Origin: Muraenolepis orangiensis
Lineage: Eukaryota > Chordata > Actinopteri > Gadiformes > Muraenolepididae
Assembly (NCBI GenBank): GCA_027704905.1
Contig: CM051004.1
Span: 9,721,010 to 9,785,009, forward strand
DNA: 64,000 nt
Reading direction: 5' to 3'
Part shown: positions 41,581 through 53,989 of the stretch, one piece after another
Layout: each line of letters starts with the position of its first letter
How positions within the stretch are numbered: position 1 is the stretch's first letter
Notes under the pieces: model-generated
Told to the model about the DNA's origin: nothing
What the model saw: only the letters and a program-made list of their open reading frames with translations
The model's database searches: none
Program-made: the position numbers and the translations under genes

Positions 41581-41812
41581 AACCAAACTCGCTAATTATC
41601 TGAGTTCACAGGCGACAGTTATGTGTGATGCAAATGTCTTCAGACGGTGACAGCGAGGACGAGTGCAAAAAAACAAATTGTCGCCAATAGCAATAGGTCG
41701 TTTCCCGGAGACTCTGTGATTTGTATCAAATAAAAGTGTGTTTGTTTTGGAAGGTAGGGCACAGAGTAAGGGGCTGGTCCCACAAGATCTGATTATTAGC
41801 CTGATTAGAGTA
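41581..41812. other. no recognisable feature
   Basis: Unique sequence before repeat family B. Confidence 0.5.
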
Positions 41813-41882
41813 TGGTTTAAGCAGCCTGACCTGGCCCCAGTCTGACTGATTAGAGTCTGGGGCAGCTGGGTGAGGCTGCACA
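41813..41882 (+). repeat. dispersed repeat family B, copy 2
   Basis: GGTTTAAGCAGCCTGACCTG, GCCCCAGTCTGACTGATTAG and AGTCTGGGGCAGCTGGGTGA match copy 1 at 27.8 kb in the opposite orientation. Confidence 0.65.
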
Positions 41883-42080
41883 CCCGTGGGCCCTTAGAAA
41901 TAATGTCCTGTCGGTTAAACCACCAAACAAACAACAAGGATCACACCTATTCTCAAACAAAGTAACTCTGCGCACTTCCGCTCGGAGCTTGTTAAAGCAC
42001 ACCCTTCATCTTCCTCCTCTTCTCGGTGTCATGCTGTCACCGGAACTCTTGCACCGCGTGAGATTAAATCCGCCAGACAT

Positions 42081-42132
<52 letters not shown>

Positions 42133-42341
42133 GCGAGAACGTCACGCATGTGGAGGAGAACATGTTATCAGAGCGCCTGGGGGTTAAGGTGTGACCCTGC
42201 GGTCGCATGTGTCTCGACATATGCATGCATCGTATGTGTGTGTGTGTGCGCGTGTTCACAGGCAAACAAGAATCAAACACAACTCTTGTTGATTAAAATA
42301 GATCCTATACATGCACAGTGTGTTCACGTGCAGTCATACAT

Positions 42342-42386
<45 letters not shown>

Positions 42387-42390
42387 ACAG
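42081..42390. repeat. two (AC)n tracts and a short (GT)n
   Basis: (AC)n at 42081-42130 and 42343-42386, and (GT)n at 42235-42253. The intervening DNA is unique. Confidence 0.93.
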
Positions 42391-42519
42391 CCTCTGTATG
42401 GAGTCTATAGTTTTCGTATCTCTGTGTTTCCATCTTCTGATTTACACGCCTGTGTTCTGATACCTCTCTCTCTCTCTTTATCTCTTTTCTTCATCTTTCT
42501 CCTTGTCTCCATCTTGTCA

Positions 42520-42543
42520 AGAGAGCGAGAGAGAGCGAGAGAG

Positions 42544-42595
<52 letters not shown>
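42520..42595. repeat. (GA)n microsatellite
   Basis: Starts with GAGAGCGA units and becomes pure GA. Confidence 0.96.
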
Positions 42596-42597
<2 letters not shown>

Positions 42598-42783
42598 TGT
42601 GAGGCAGTGTAACAGAGAGCAGACATGTCTTGGCGTATGCATGTCCATATGTGTTAGTGTGTGTACTCTACTCTACACACTGCTCGGCCATTCAGCCATG
42701 TCTCTCTGTAGCACCCAGAGGTGGTGTGTGTGTGTGTGTAGGATGTCTACTAAGGACATGTAGGACACAACTCACCCCAGAAC

Positions 42784-42965
42784 ATATGCTCAGTCGTAGG
42801 TTTTCTATATGTCTCAGTAAGTAACCATCGGTTGTACACTACTTTTCCCGATGCATTGTGGGATACGATGAGTGCACTATATAGCGGAGAATAAGTCTCA
42901 CTATACACTCCGACAGCACTTCAAAATGTACTCACTATATCGTGAGTAGAGAGTGATTTGGTTTG
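42784..42965. mobile_element. MITE-like repeat, second copy
   Basis: ATATGCTC, GTAACCATCGGTTGTACACT, GATGCATTGTGGGATACGAT and CTCCGACAGCACTTCAAAAT follow the same order as 35723-35865. The copy ends ACTCACTATATCGTGAGTAG, a partial palindrome. It has no SINE and no satellite. Confidence 0.7.
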
Positions 42966-43683
42966 GTTTCGGTTGCCAGTGAGAGTCCCTTAGTCCTACT
43001 CTCTGCACCCGGTCACACCAGAACTCAGAGGACTGTCTTATCAGAGTGTTCATTATTTAGTTACAGTGTTCCCACTTTCCCACATTTTTCAAATAGTAGT
43101 CGCACTTGGTATCAAATTTTCTCATGAGTAACTGCTTTTTTTTTTTTTTTTTTTTTGGAAATATAGGAGATTTAAGCTTTGGTGAACTTGAGCTGTTTTA
43201 TTCCCCTTTTGCAAATTGCTGCAGTTACGTAAGGTCTACTCAAGTACGTTTGGCTACCGGAGTATTGTATTATCTCTTTTATTTCTGGCATGACCTACGA
43301 CGCACATGATTTCTCAGGTTTCTACTGACGCTTTCATCGGCACTTTTCGTTTAAGGTTATGAAACGTAGACTATCGACAATAATACTATCTATGCCTGGA
43401 GTATATAGCCTATATATTCCACCCGTCAATCTTCCCCTATTGTTTTTTCCGACAATAAATCTCGTAATGCCTTTACTTCCAAACAGCTGAAACACAAAAA
43501 AAACAAAGCACATAAATCCGACAATCCCTTTGTGGGTATTTCTATCATAGCAGTCTGGGCTTAGATTGATGATCGAAATAAACAAAAATGAAAAATATAC
43601 TTCTACAGTCAGTGGCTGTATACAGTACATTATTATATTCCTATAAAGGAACGGAGCAAAACATACCTGATTCAGAATAAAAA
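42966..43683. other. no gene; poly(T) at 43136-43156
   Basis: AT-rich unique sequence. Confidence 0.5.

Positions 43684-43779
<96 letters not shown>
43684..43779. repeat. (AC)n microsatellite
   Basis: About 47 uninterrupted units. Confidence 0.98.
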
Positions 43780-43782
<3 letters not shown>

Positions 43783-44260
43783 CACACCTTCCTGTGCATG
43801 AACACTAACAATTTTAACAAGAAAAACCCTGGCAAATAATGCCGCTTTGAATATAGTCATTTTTTGAAGGAGACAGGTGCAGAACACCGTAAGGTAGAGA
43901 ATTGTCGCCTCTTGTCGAGTGTGGCTCCGCTTGTTCTAATGCACTCGGATCCCATGACAACAGATATCTGCATCTGGGAAATGGAAAAATACCAGACAAC
44001 ATTATTGAATTATTTATTTTGATAAAATCTCTTTTTTTTGTCTTTGATTTTGTACCCTCAAATCAAAGACCACAGTATAACAAACCCCATGGCTGTGGGG
44101 TATGAGGCAGAGAGGATTTAACGTTGTCAAATGATTTGTGCGTACCTTCACGTTCAGTATGCTTACAAAAAATCAATTGTCAAATATTTAAAACGTGTAT
44201 AAAGAAACTCTATGTGTTGTGTTAAAAGAGGAGCAGGGAGAGCTTCTCATTTGGCCCAAT
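43780..44260. other. no recognisable feature
   Basis: Unique AT-rich sequence. TTTGATTTTG...CAAATCAAAG near 44044-44069 is a weak inverted repeat. Confidence 0.5.
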
Positions 44261-44261
44261 A

Positions 44262-44330
44262 CGGAGGAGGAGGAGGAGGAGGAGGAGGAGGAGGAGGAGA
44301 AAGGAGGGGGAAGGAGGGAAGGAAGGGGGC
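44262..44330. repeat. (GGA)n and purine-rich tract
   Basis: About 12 GGA units, then GGAGGGAAGGAAGG. Confidence 0.93.
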
Positions 44331-44435
44331 AGGTTTTAGGGGTAGTTTATGGGAAGACGAGAGAAAGAGCAGATAGAAATTTGGGAGGAGAGAGAGAGGC
44401 AGACCGGATAAGACCACACGGCCTACTGTCAGGGT

Positions 44436-44439
<4 letters not shown>

Positions 44440-44515
<76 letters not shown>

Positions 44516-44589
44516 CATGCATGTTATGCATCTTCCAAGGCAATCTTTCCTGTTTTGTAGGTAACAGATGGCCAGGGTGTGTGTTTATC

Positions 44590-44662
<73 letters not shown>
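44440..44662. repeat. (CT)n then (GT)n microsatellites
   Basis: (CT)n of about 36 units at 44440-44513 and (GT)n of about 35 units at 44590-44661, separated by 75 bp. Confidence 0.97.
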
Positions 44663-45530
44663 CTTGTATATAAGCAGTGAAGGACATTTGGAAGAAAGAG
44701 AGGAGAAAAGCTTGCTAACAAACAAGCTGAATTGTTATGTGTGTGTTTGTGTGTGTGGGTGTGTGTGCAGGTTCAGCCACAAGCGATCAGTTCGATATCT
44801 GCTCGTTCTGTTCTGCCTGGTGTGGGTGTGTTTGTTTGTGTGTGTGATTCAGGATGGAGGGGTGGGGTTAGCTCCCTTGACGTCTCAAACTCACCTTATC
44901 ATGGGAGGCTGTGGTCTCAGAACCTGACTGACACAAACACTCACAACCATAGAGTGGAAGGACCAGGCTTTATAAACAAACTGTGAAAACACAGACTTTT
45001 ATGCTAGAAAGTTATTCTATTTTTTATTATATTTATAATAATGTATTAGTATATATATATATTATTTTTATTATTATTATTATTATAGTTAGTATTGATG
45101 CAATAGTTTTGATTAGTATTGATGCAATAGCTAGTTTTTTAGTAAACTAGCTAGTTAGTAGTTTGCTTGGTAGTAGTTGGCTCCTTAGTTAGTTACGTAG
45201 TAGTTAGTGACAATTAGTTGTTCACTAGTTAGCTAGTTAGTTGCTTTTGTTTTCAGCAATTGGTATTCAATTAGAAATAGACTCTGGTACTATTGCTGCT
45301 GGTTAGTGATGACAACCGCATCCTCTTGTGTTGTTGTTGCTCTCTCCTTCTTCTAGAGGAGACGCCCTATAATAAACTATTTAATGCAAGACATATCCTG
45401 CCTTCACTACCGTGTTTGGGTTTTGTCACTGATAGGCAATTATTTTTTGAATATGCTTTTTTTTTACTCTGGGGCAAAGTTCCACCAAACGCAGAACTGA
45501 CAGTCTGGATAAACAAGTGAAGACACACAG
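44663..45530. other. no gene; TAGTTAGT-rich tract
   Basis: Degenerate AGTTAGTAG repeats at about 45125-45245 follow (TTA)n at 45062-45085. A GT-rich patch lies near 44737-44770. Confidence 0.6.
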
Positions 45531-45534
45531 AGAG

Positions 45535-45623
45535 TGTGTGTGTGTGCTCCATGTGTAAGAGTTGGTGTGTGTGTGTGTGTGTGTGTGTATGTGGGGGTGT
45601 GTGTGTGTGTGTGTGTGTGTGTA
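45535..45623. repeat. (GT)n microsatellite, interrupted
   Basis: Three GT runs with CTCCATG, ATGTGGGG and similar breaks. Confidence 0.93.
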
Positions 45624-46230
45624 ATTGACAGTGCAACAACTCTAGTCGGAACACGACAGAGCGATAAGGTTTCTTGTTTACGATCGCTATACAAACCATT
45701 ACTAATGCAGCAACTGTAGGACAGGACTGTCTTTCTCTCATACTAGAGATGTCTTTTGTTTTTTACCTACAGGCTGTAAAGATGTGTGTTTAGTATACAG
45801 TGAGATTTGATGTGACAAATCTGCCACCTTGTGAGAACCTGCAGATATTGAAGTGTGCTTTTCTCAATGGATAGTAGATAGTAGTTGATTTCCACATACT
45901 GGCGTTGGCCTTACGTTGTACAAAATCTCCAGCCAATCAGAGTGACATCTTTCCGAATTCGGTTAGAAGTAGTAAAGCAAAAACATATTCAACATATTCT
46001 CTGACATCTGTAACGACAGCACAACACATAAGTATAGAACGTACTAGATTAAAAATATCTTAAATAAATTAATACTGGTATCCACAAATGCACAAATGAT
46101 GGGTGTTCCACAGCAAGTGTGTATATTTAATTGTTGTATGTGTTATGTTCAGTAAGGCCTGCTTCATTGTATCTTGTCATATGTTAGATACATGTATTGA
46201 TTTACAGCTACAGGTAACTAATATTGGGCG
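45624..46230. other. no recognisable feature
   Basis: Unique sequence. No gene is supported. Confidence 0.5.
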
Positions 46231-46271
46231 TGTGTGCTTGCATGTGCGTGCGTGTGTGCGTGTGTGCGTGT

Positions 46272-46315
<44 letters not shown>

Positions 46316-46326
46316 GTGTGTGTGTC
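46231..46326. repeat. (GT)n with GCGTGT units
   Basis: GTGTGCGTGTGTGCGT units lead into pure GT. Confidence 0.94.
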
Positions 46327-46683
46327 CTTGTGCTTGTGGAGTGTCATAGCTTTTGATTTATTCACTGTCAGATCTGGCACCCAATCACCGGGGAATAGAC
46401 TGTAAAATAATTGTCATTCGTTCAGCGGACGTGTCACATCCTGAATCCTATTTATGTCGTTCATCGGCTGGAATGGCAGCATTATAATATTCTAGAACAT
46501 TCTCTTTGCCTGGTTTTGGTCCAGAAGGGCCCGGAACTAGCATGTCCGTTTTTAGAGGCCGCCAATCTGCCGGTGCTCTGCGGCTAGGCATGGCTGAGTC
46601 TCTGTGTTCCTCCTGCAGACACACAAAGGCCACTTTTAATCAGGTTAACGTCATACACTGCCACTGTATCTCTGAATACTTGT

Positions 46684-46705
46684 ACACACACACACACACA
46701 CACAT

Positions 46706-46768
<63 letters not shown>
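46684..46768. repeat. (AC)n microsatellite
   Basis: About 41 units with one ATCC interruption. Confidence 0.97.
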
Positions 46769-46829
46769 GCCTTACAAATGCACACAAAATGTACAGTACA
46801 GTACATTGTCCATCAGGTAGCCTAGTAGC

Positions 46830-47880
46830 CTGCTCCTCTCTCCTCCTGGGCCTCCTCCCACCCTCCACCCTTCTCCACCTTCCCTTGACTCCTCCTTATG
46901 GGTCTCCTCTTTCTTGTGGCAATCCCCTCCTGCTGCTGCTTCTCCTCTTCCTTCCTGTCCCCTATAGGAGTCTCCTCCCTCTCCCTCTGTTCCTCCGCCT
47001 CCGCCTTCTCCTCCTCCCTCTTCCTCTCCTTCTCCTCCCTCATCATTACCTCCTCCTCTTCTCTCCTCTCCTCCTCCTCCCTCGTCATCTTCTTCTCCTT
47101 TCTCGTCATCTCCTCCTCCCTCTCCTCCTCTTCCTCTCCTGTATCCTCCCTCCCCCTCCTCACTCTCCTCCTCCTCCTCCCTCGTCATCTTTTTCTCCTC
47201 CCTCGTCATCTCCTTCTCCTTCCTCGTCATCTCCTCCTACCTTTCCTCCTCCTCCCTCGTCATCTGCTCCTCCTCCCTCTCCTCCTCCCTCGTCATCTGC
47301 TCCTCCTCCCTCATCACCTACTCCCTTGTCATCTCCTTCTCCTCCCCTGTCCCTTATCTTCGCCACCTCCCTCTCCATCTCCTCCCTCGTTATCTCCTTC
47401 TCCTTCCTCATCCTCCCTCTCCTCCTCTTTCTTCCTCATCCTCCCTCTCCTCCTCCTCCTCCGTCATCTCCTTCTCCTCCCTAGTCATCTCCTGCTCCTC
47501 CCTCTCCTCCTCCCTTGTATATCCTTCTCCTCCCTCGTCATCTCCTCCTCCTCCCTCTCCTCCTCCCTCATATATCCTTCTCCTCCCTCGTCATCTCCTG
47601 CTCCTCCCTCTCCTCCTCCCTCGTATATCCTTTTCCTCCCTCGTCATTACCTGCTCCTCCCTCTCCTCCTCCCTCGTATATCCTGCTCCTCCCTCGTCCT
47701 CTCCTGCTCCTCCCTCTCCTCCTCCCTCATATATCCTTCTCCTCCCTCGTCATCTCCTTCTTCTCCCTCGTCGGCTCCTCCTCCCCCTCTCCTCCTCCTC
47801 CTCCTCCCTCGTCATCTCCTCCTCCCTTGTCATCTCCTCCTCCTCCTTCTCCTCCTCCTCCTTCTCCTCCTTGTCACCGG
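46830..47880. repeat. ~1-kb polypyrimidine minisatellite (CTCCTCCCTCGTCATCTC)
   Basis: Tandem variants of CTCCTCCCTCGTCATCTC, about 18 bp, mixed with CTCCTCCCTCATATATCC blocks; the latter form a ~60-bp higher-order unit at 47510-47750. Frames of up to 332 codons are open in parallel phases on both strands. That is expected for a C/T strand with a period divisible by three and does not indicate a gene. Confidence 0.93.
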
Positions 47881-48039
47881 TGCTCAGGTACAGTAACAGT
47901 CAGTCGGCGCTCCAAAAGTGCGGAGGAGGAATCCTTTATTTGGACGTTTGCTATTCTGAACAGTGTCACCTTAAATAGCAGCCACACACTCCCACTCTAA
48001 CAGCCAGACATTGGAGCTCATTTCCCCTTCCGAATGACA

Positions 48040-48252
48040 AGTGTGTGTCTGTGTGTGTGTGTGTCTGTGTGTGTGTGTCTGTGTGTGTGTGTCTGTGTGT
48101 GTGTGTCTGTCTGTGTGTGTGTGTGTGTGTCTGTGCACATTAATGCATCCTAGCAGTTTGTGTGTGCGGTCTGTTCATCTGTGTGTGTTTGTGTGTGCGC
48201 GTGAGTGTCTGAGCTTGTGTGTGCATTAATGTGTGTGTGTGTGTGTGTGTGA
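48040..48252. repeat. degenerate (GT)n with GTCTGT units
   Basis: GTGTGTGTCTGT repeats, unique gaps, then a (GT)n at 48232-48250. Confidence 0.92.
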
Positions 48253-48417
48253 CTGGGCTATCTGTGTTATGTTAAGAGGCCTCCTGATGGATCCTCCTGG
48301 AGGGAACAGGGACTCAGAGAGAGACAGATTACAGAGTGAAAAAAAAGAAAGGGAGAGAAAGACGAGGGAATTAGCCGAAGATACGGTGAAGGAGGCGAGA
48401 CGAAGGGGGAAAGACAC

Positions 48418-48442
48418 ACACGCACGCACACACGCATGCACG

Positions 48443-48525
<83 letters not shown>
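48418..48525. repeat. (AC)n microsatellite with CGCA start
   Basis: CACGCACG units lead into about 39 pure CA units. Confidence 0.97.
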
Positions 48526-48526
<1 letters not shown>

Positions 48527-49205
48527 AAAAAAACCTCTCAAAGTGAGCACTAAGGCTATTCTAGCTTTTTCTTGCCTCTCTCGCTGGTCCCTGACCTCTC
48601 TCTGGACGGTTGGAGAGTACAAGGGGACGATTCCGTGGCTGAACTCCCAACTTATCTCCCTCGCCCCGGGTCGAGGGTGACAGATGCCATCCTGTCCCTT
48701 CTCTCGCTCCACTGGGGCCGGGCGTCACACACCCCCGTCATCCGCTACTACCGCATTGGACGGTGCAGCAGGAAAATCAGTAGTGGGCAGTGGGTGTGTT
48801 GCTTGGTCATTGGTCATTGGTTGAGCCTTTGTAAATATTCTTCAGGTGAGGCCTTTCCCGAAATGACCGCTGAAATGTGCTACCACACTCGGTCAAACCG
48901 CATCACCTTACATGTGTCCAACGTGAGAAACGTTTGCCTCAGTTTCTAGTTTAGCTCGTTTGGATGTTTGACAGCCCCGATCCGTCTTTGTGTGTCACAC
49001 CTCGACAATCGATCTGTCTTTGGGTGTTCAATTTGCACGGAGGTAAACTGCACAGACTTGGGGGGGGGGGGGGGGTTTCAGCCAATCAACACCAGGATCC
49101 GCACCGAGTCGTTTGTGTGATTTCTGACATGTCTGCGCACCGCGAGGTGACACCGCCAAAACGCGTGACAAGACAAGTGGAGTTTGCACGGAGAAAGGAA
49201 ACTCT
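48526..49205. other. no gene; CpG-moderate segment and G-run
   Basis: 48560-48780 has raised CpG content. A G-run is at 49060-49074. No exon is recognised. Confidence 0.5.
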
Positions 49206-49206
49206 G

Positions 49207-49207
49207 G

Positions 49208-49261
<54 letters not shown>
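49207..49261. repeat. (CT)n microsatellite
   Basis: About 26 units with one CC interruption. Confidence 0.96.
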
Positions 49262-49262
<1 letters not shown>

Positions 49263-49626
49263 GTATTACTCTCTCATATGATATTTTATTCCTTGTGCAG
49301 CACTGCTTCTCTCTCCTATCTTGTTCCATCCTTCTCCTCTTCTACATCTCTATCCTCTCGTCTCCTTCTGTGCGATTGTTTGCCTGAGTGTTTGTTGACG
49401 AGTGTTACCTTAACCAGTGTTCTAGAAACACGTTTATATTCCACCCCACTTGGTGTTCTGTAAGACATATTGTGTCATGCGCAAATCATGCCATGTTGAA
49501 TTCCCCACTTATAATTTGCATACAATGCATACAGCCATTACCAGCAATTTATTGTGAAGCCAATTTGTGGGCGATACCCCGCTTCCCCACTTTGTTGACT
49601 TACCATTTCTCTTCAAATATTCATAT

Positions 49627-49629
<3 letters not shown>
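49262..49629. other. no recognisable feature
   Basis: Pyrimidine-rich at first, then unique sequence. Confidence 0.5.
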
Positions 49630-49630
<1 letters not shown>

Positions 49631-49693
<63 letters not shown>

Positions 49694-49732
49694 CTCTCTC
49701 TCTCTTTCTCTTTCTTTCTCTTTCTCTCTCTA
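49631..49732. repeat. (CT)n microsatellite with TTTC tail
   Basis: About 30 pure units, then CTTTCTCTTT variants. Confidence 0.96.
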
Positions 49733-49906
49733 TGCAAAGACTTAAAGTACTTGATGTACACTCTGAGATGTATACCTGTTAAATAAAGCACTGCAGGGAT
49801 CAGGATTTCCATCATTGCCCAGGAAGCCTAGCCTCCCTGCTGTACCTCAGTCCAACACCAGCTGTTAGTGGAGGAGGCACGGCAGAAAAGCACAGCATCC
49901 CTTATA

Positions 49907-50242
49907 GCCATGTTACCCAACCGTGGGGGCAGGGGCCCTGTTTGGGGTGGCACATATTTTGGGGACGAAAAAGTGTGGATGCAGATGGCGTTGTGAGATA
50001 TTGCCGATGTATACTTAAGTTATAGTTATTTGATGCAGTAGTAGTAGTTGTTATTTGGTGGATTTTTTTATTTCTATTTTCAAGAACCCGATTGAAATGT
50101 CCTAGTGTAAACAGCCTGCCACCCTATTGCCTCATCCATACCCACAAGTTCACCGAGGACACATTGACACTACGGGAATATCCCGGGATGGGGTTAACAC
50201 GATGGGAGGGAGGGGAAGCACTGCAAGGCTTGGGAACCACCG
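49907..50242. mobile_element. degenerate hAT-like MITE
   Basis: The left end GCCATGTTACCCAACCGTGG and the right end CTTGGGAACCACCG are imperfect inverted copies of the CAGTGGTTCCCAA-type hAT terminus. Flanks CCCTTATA and CCCTATAA look like a decayed 8-bp duplication. The interior is non-coding. Confidence 0.55.
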
Positions 50243-50802
<560 letters not shown>

Positions 50803-51696
50803 CTTTTCTCTTCTTTTGCCTCCTGGAAAGTAAAAGCAAAGTAAGTTCAGTTGTTGCATCTTTTTGTGTTATATTAGTTGAGCTACTTTGAGTCCCTCTC
50901 TGAATTCAATTCAAACAGCTTTTGGGCATGGGGAATGTACATTTATATTGGCAAAGCATGGAAAAAGTCTAATAAGATCCCCCCCCCCCCCCCCCAGGGT
51001 TGGTACAATTATCTGTGGGAGGGAGCTAGAGAGAAAATACACACAAAATGGAGGTGTAAATGAGGACTAGAGCTTCAAAAGGGAGGGGGTGAGGAATGAT
51101 GAAATTATGATAACATTTCATTAATAACAAAAACATTAAAAAACAAAAATAAAAATAAAAAATAAATAAATCGTTTTTTTTAATGAATAAAATTTGAAGT
51201 GTTTGTGTGTATTTAAAAGGTTACAGAAGACAAATCATTACGGGGCTGACTAACTAAGTAGACCAACCAGGGATTTCGTTAGCCGGTATATATGTGCCAT
51301 AGGCTACACTAGAATTCCAATTGGCCATTAAGTACAAATCATGATGGTCATCTTGGCCGGTAAAATATATATATTTGAATAAATTATTATTATTACTAAG
51401 CCATTAATTAATGAATTAGCATAAAGAAATGAACATAACATTGTTGTTTGTCTGACGATACGACTAGCCTTCTGCTCCCCTCCGCGACACAACAACCAAC
51501 AATTCTGGCAGATGCATCCCAACTGGGCAAAAACTGAAAGGGGATTCTCTCTCAAGAACAGCATCTGAAGAATCACAACCAGTCACTGCCTCCATGAGGG
51601 AGCGGTGACTCGACGTTTGATGCGTACGGTGGGGAAAGCATGAAAGGGGGCCTTGAAATCGCTAAATTTCTTTAAGGCAGCAACGCACTTCACAGC
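50803..51696. other. no gene; A-rich segment and C-run
   Basis: A C-run is at 50981-50996. An A-rich low-complexity segment lies at 51128-51172. Confidence 0.5.
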
Positions 51697-52842
51697 CATG
51701 AAGATACAAGATACAAGATTTGTATTTGCCATTTGTAACAAGTACATAGGAACGCTTACTCCCCATTCCCTCCCGCAGTATACATCTTAAAAACAACACC
51801 TTCAAAATCAAAATTGTATATACAATCAAATAAACAAAAAAGAGCAGCAAAGTGACCTAAATGATATGTAAATGGTTTACAAAAATGTTTCAAAAACATT
51901 TAAAGTGCCAGTAGTGCAGCAGCATCGTGAATACAGTGCAGTACAGTGCAGTAACTGATGAGTCCAGAAAGTCCAGCAAAGTATGTAAGTGTAATGGTAA
52001 TGACTATGGTATGAAAGTGAAAGTGGCAGCAGTTCAGTGTGGATAAAAACTATAAAACTATAACTAAACCTGCTAGTACTTGCACGGAGGCTGCGCAAAC
52101 AGCGACCAGACGGTAGAGGGGAGACGAGATGGTGCCCAGGGTGGTTGCAGTCCTTAATGATGGACTTGGCATTCTTCAGACATCTGGTCCTAAAGATATC
52201 CTCAATGCATGGAAGTGCACACCCGATGATCTTCTCTGCCATCCTCACGACCCTCTGGATGGCTTTCTTGTCCCGTGCAGTGGTGTTGCCGTACCACCGT
52301 GACGCCACCCGTCAGGATGCTCTCTACGGTGCCACGGTAGAAGTTCACTCGCCACCTCTGGCCTATACCGCTTTTTTTGAGGCACCACAGAGCATAGAGG
52401 CGCTGGTGTGCCTTCTTCAGCATGACCTCCGTATTGCATGTCCACGCCAGGTAATCGGAAATCTGTAGTCCAAGGAAATGGAAGCAGCTGACGACTTCCA
52501 CCAGTGTCCCGTCCAGGCTGATGGTGGAGTTGGTGCCCTGGTGGCTCCTGAAGTCCACGATGAGCTCCTTGGTCTTGACATTCAGTGCGAGGCTGTTGTC
52601 CTCACACCATCGCGTCAGCTGGACCACCTTGTCTCTGTACTCCGTCTCATCGCCCTCGCTTATCAAGCCGATGACTGTGGTGTCGTCTGCAAACTTGATA
52701 ATCCGATTATTGCTGTGCGTGGCTGTACAGTCATGTGTGTACAGCGAGTACAGCCGGGGACTGAGGCAGCAGCCTTGGGGTGCTCTGGTGTTGAAGACCA
52801 GAGTGGATGAGATGTTGTTCCCAATCTCCTCCGGCGTGTCCT
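51697..52842 (-). mobile_element. Rex1/Babar-like LINE, 5'-truncated copy
   Basis: On the minus strand, an open stretch from about 52840 to 52202 encodes the second half of the reverse-transcriptase domain: APQGCCLSPRLYSLYTHDCT, then KFADDTTVIGL with the FADD catalytic box at 52679-52696, then VDFRSHQGTNSTISLDG, FHFLGLQISD and VNFYRGTVESIL. A frameshift near 52300 moves the C-terminal part (KAIQRVVRMAEKIIGCALPC to GHHLVSPLPSGR) to another frame. The 3' untranslated region follows, down to a (TATCTTG)n tail at about 51700. The 5' half is missing and the copy ends at an in-frame TAG. It is inactive. Confidence 0.88.
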
Positions 52843-53149
52843 AACCAGTAGGCCGCCACGGGACCCTCTCCTGTGGGCGCGTTTGTTGTTGCCCCCCGGG
52901 GCTTGGTGGCTCCCCTCCCCCCGAAGCTTGGTGGCTCCCCTCCCCCCACTCTCCTTTGTCCTGCCGGATCTCCGCAGGTAAGTCCCAGTGCTTTGTTGTG
53001 TTGTCTGTAGTTGTATTGTTCCGTAAGTAGTCATGGCTGTGAATAATCTTTGTTTGGGAAACAGATGGCCAGTGTTTATGTTTAGTTATATTTGAACATC
53101 GTTTAATAATTAATTAGGATATGGTTAGGTTATTGAAAACTATCATCAA
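52843..53149. other. no clear feature; local GGCTTGGTGGCTCCCCTC duplication
   Basis: CCCCGGGGCTTGGTGGCTCC and CCCCGAAGCTTGGTGGCTCC are adjacent copies at about 52895-52945. The remainder is unique. Confidence 0.5.
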
Positions 53150-53212
53150 GATTCAAGATTTAAAGAATTGTATTCTTGCAACAAGGACCTTGCTTACTCC
53201 TTATTCCTGTCA
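53150..53212 (-). mobile_element. Rex1-like LINE 3' tail, second copy
   Basis: The minus strand reads AGGAATAAGGAGTAAGC, CTTGTTGCAAG and AATCTTGAATCTT, matching the last 60 bp of the family's 3' end. It probably belongs with the body at 54.23-55.65 kb, separated from it by the minisatellite. Confidence 0.7.
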
Positions 53213-53371
53213 CGGCCGGGTGTAGGTGGGACCCAAAAGCAGGAAGAACAGAACGCCAGATGGACAGTTTGGGATATAAAAACAAAAACAAACGTCCCCC
53301 TCGCAATCTCCCACGGCGACGGGAACGAAGTAGGCGGCGAACCGTGCACACTGGGCAGCCATCGATGAACC

Positions 53372-53989
53372 GAGGCAGCACGGCGTCATCAGACCGAGGC
53401 AGCACGGCGGCTTCAGACCGAGGCAGCACGACGGCGTCAGAACGGGGCAGCGCGGCGTCATCAGACCGGGGCAGCGCGGCGCGTCAGACGGGGGCAGAAC
53501 GACACTGTCAGTCGGGGGCAGAACGACGCTGTCAGACGGGGACAGAATGACGCTGTCAGACTGGGACAGAGCGACGCTGTCAGGCGGGGACAGAGCGACG
53601 CTGTCAGGCGGGGGCAGAACGACGCTGTCAGTTGGGGGCAGAACGACGCTGTCAGACGGGGACAGAACGACGCTGTCAGATGGGGACAGAGCGACGCTGT
53701 CAGACGGGGGCAGAACGACACTGTCAGACGGGGGCAGAGCGACGCTGTCAGACTGGGGCAGAACGACACTGCATGGGGACAGAGCGTCGCTGTCAGACGG
53801 GGGCAGAGCATACGGGGACAGAGCGACACTGCACAGGGGCAGAGCATATGGGTACAGAGCGTCGCTGTCAGACGGGGGCAGAGCATACGGGGACAGAGCG
53901 ACACTGCATGGGGGCAGATCATACGGGGACAGAGCGACACTGCACGGGGGCAGAGCATACGGGGACAGATCTACGCTGCCAGATGGGTG
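53372..53989. repeat. 24-bp minisatellite, about 25 units
   Basis: The left units are GACCGAGGCAGCACGGCG plus six bases. The right units are GACGGGGGCAGAACGACG plus CTGTCA. Both share one 24-bp register (GAC-NGGGGCAG-NNCGNCG), so one array has drifted along its length. Shortened units (GACACTGCATGGGGACAGAG) appear from 53766. The period of eight codons keeps frames open on both strands (124-277 codons, TLSDGDRT-type). These frames end in LINE or unrelated sequence and show no protein features. Confidence 0.93.

Noticed and set aside
46789..48000. Long frames of 231, 332 and 161 codons in the polypyrimidine tract
   Set aside because: They overlap in different phases on a C/T-only strand where stops are rare. 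The translation is Ser/Leu/Pro low complexity.
52478..52844. Plus-strand frames over the LINE (107-110 codons)
   Set aside because: They are shadows of the minus-strand reverse-transcriptase sequence.
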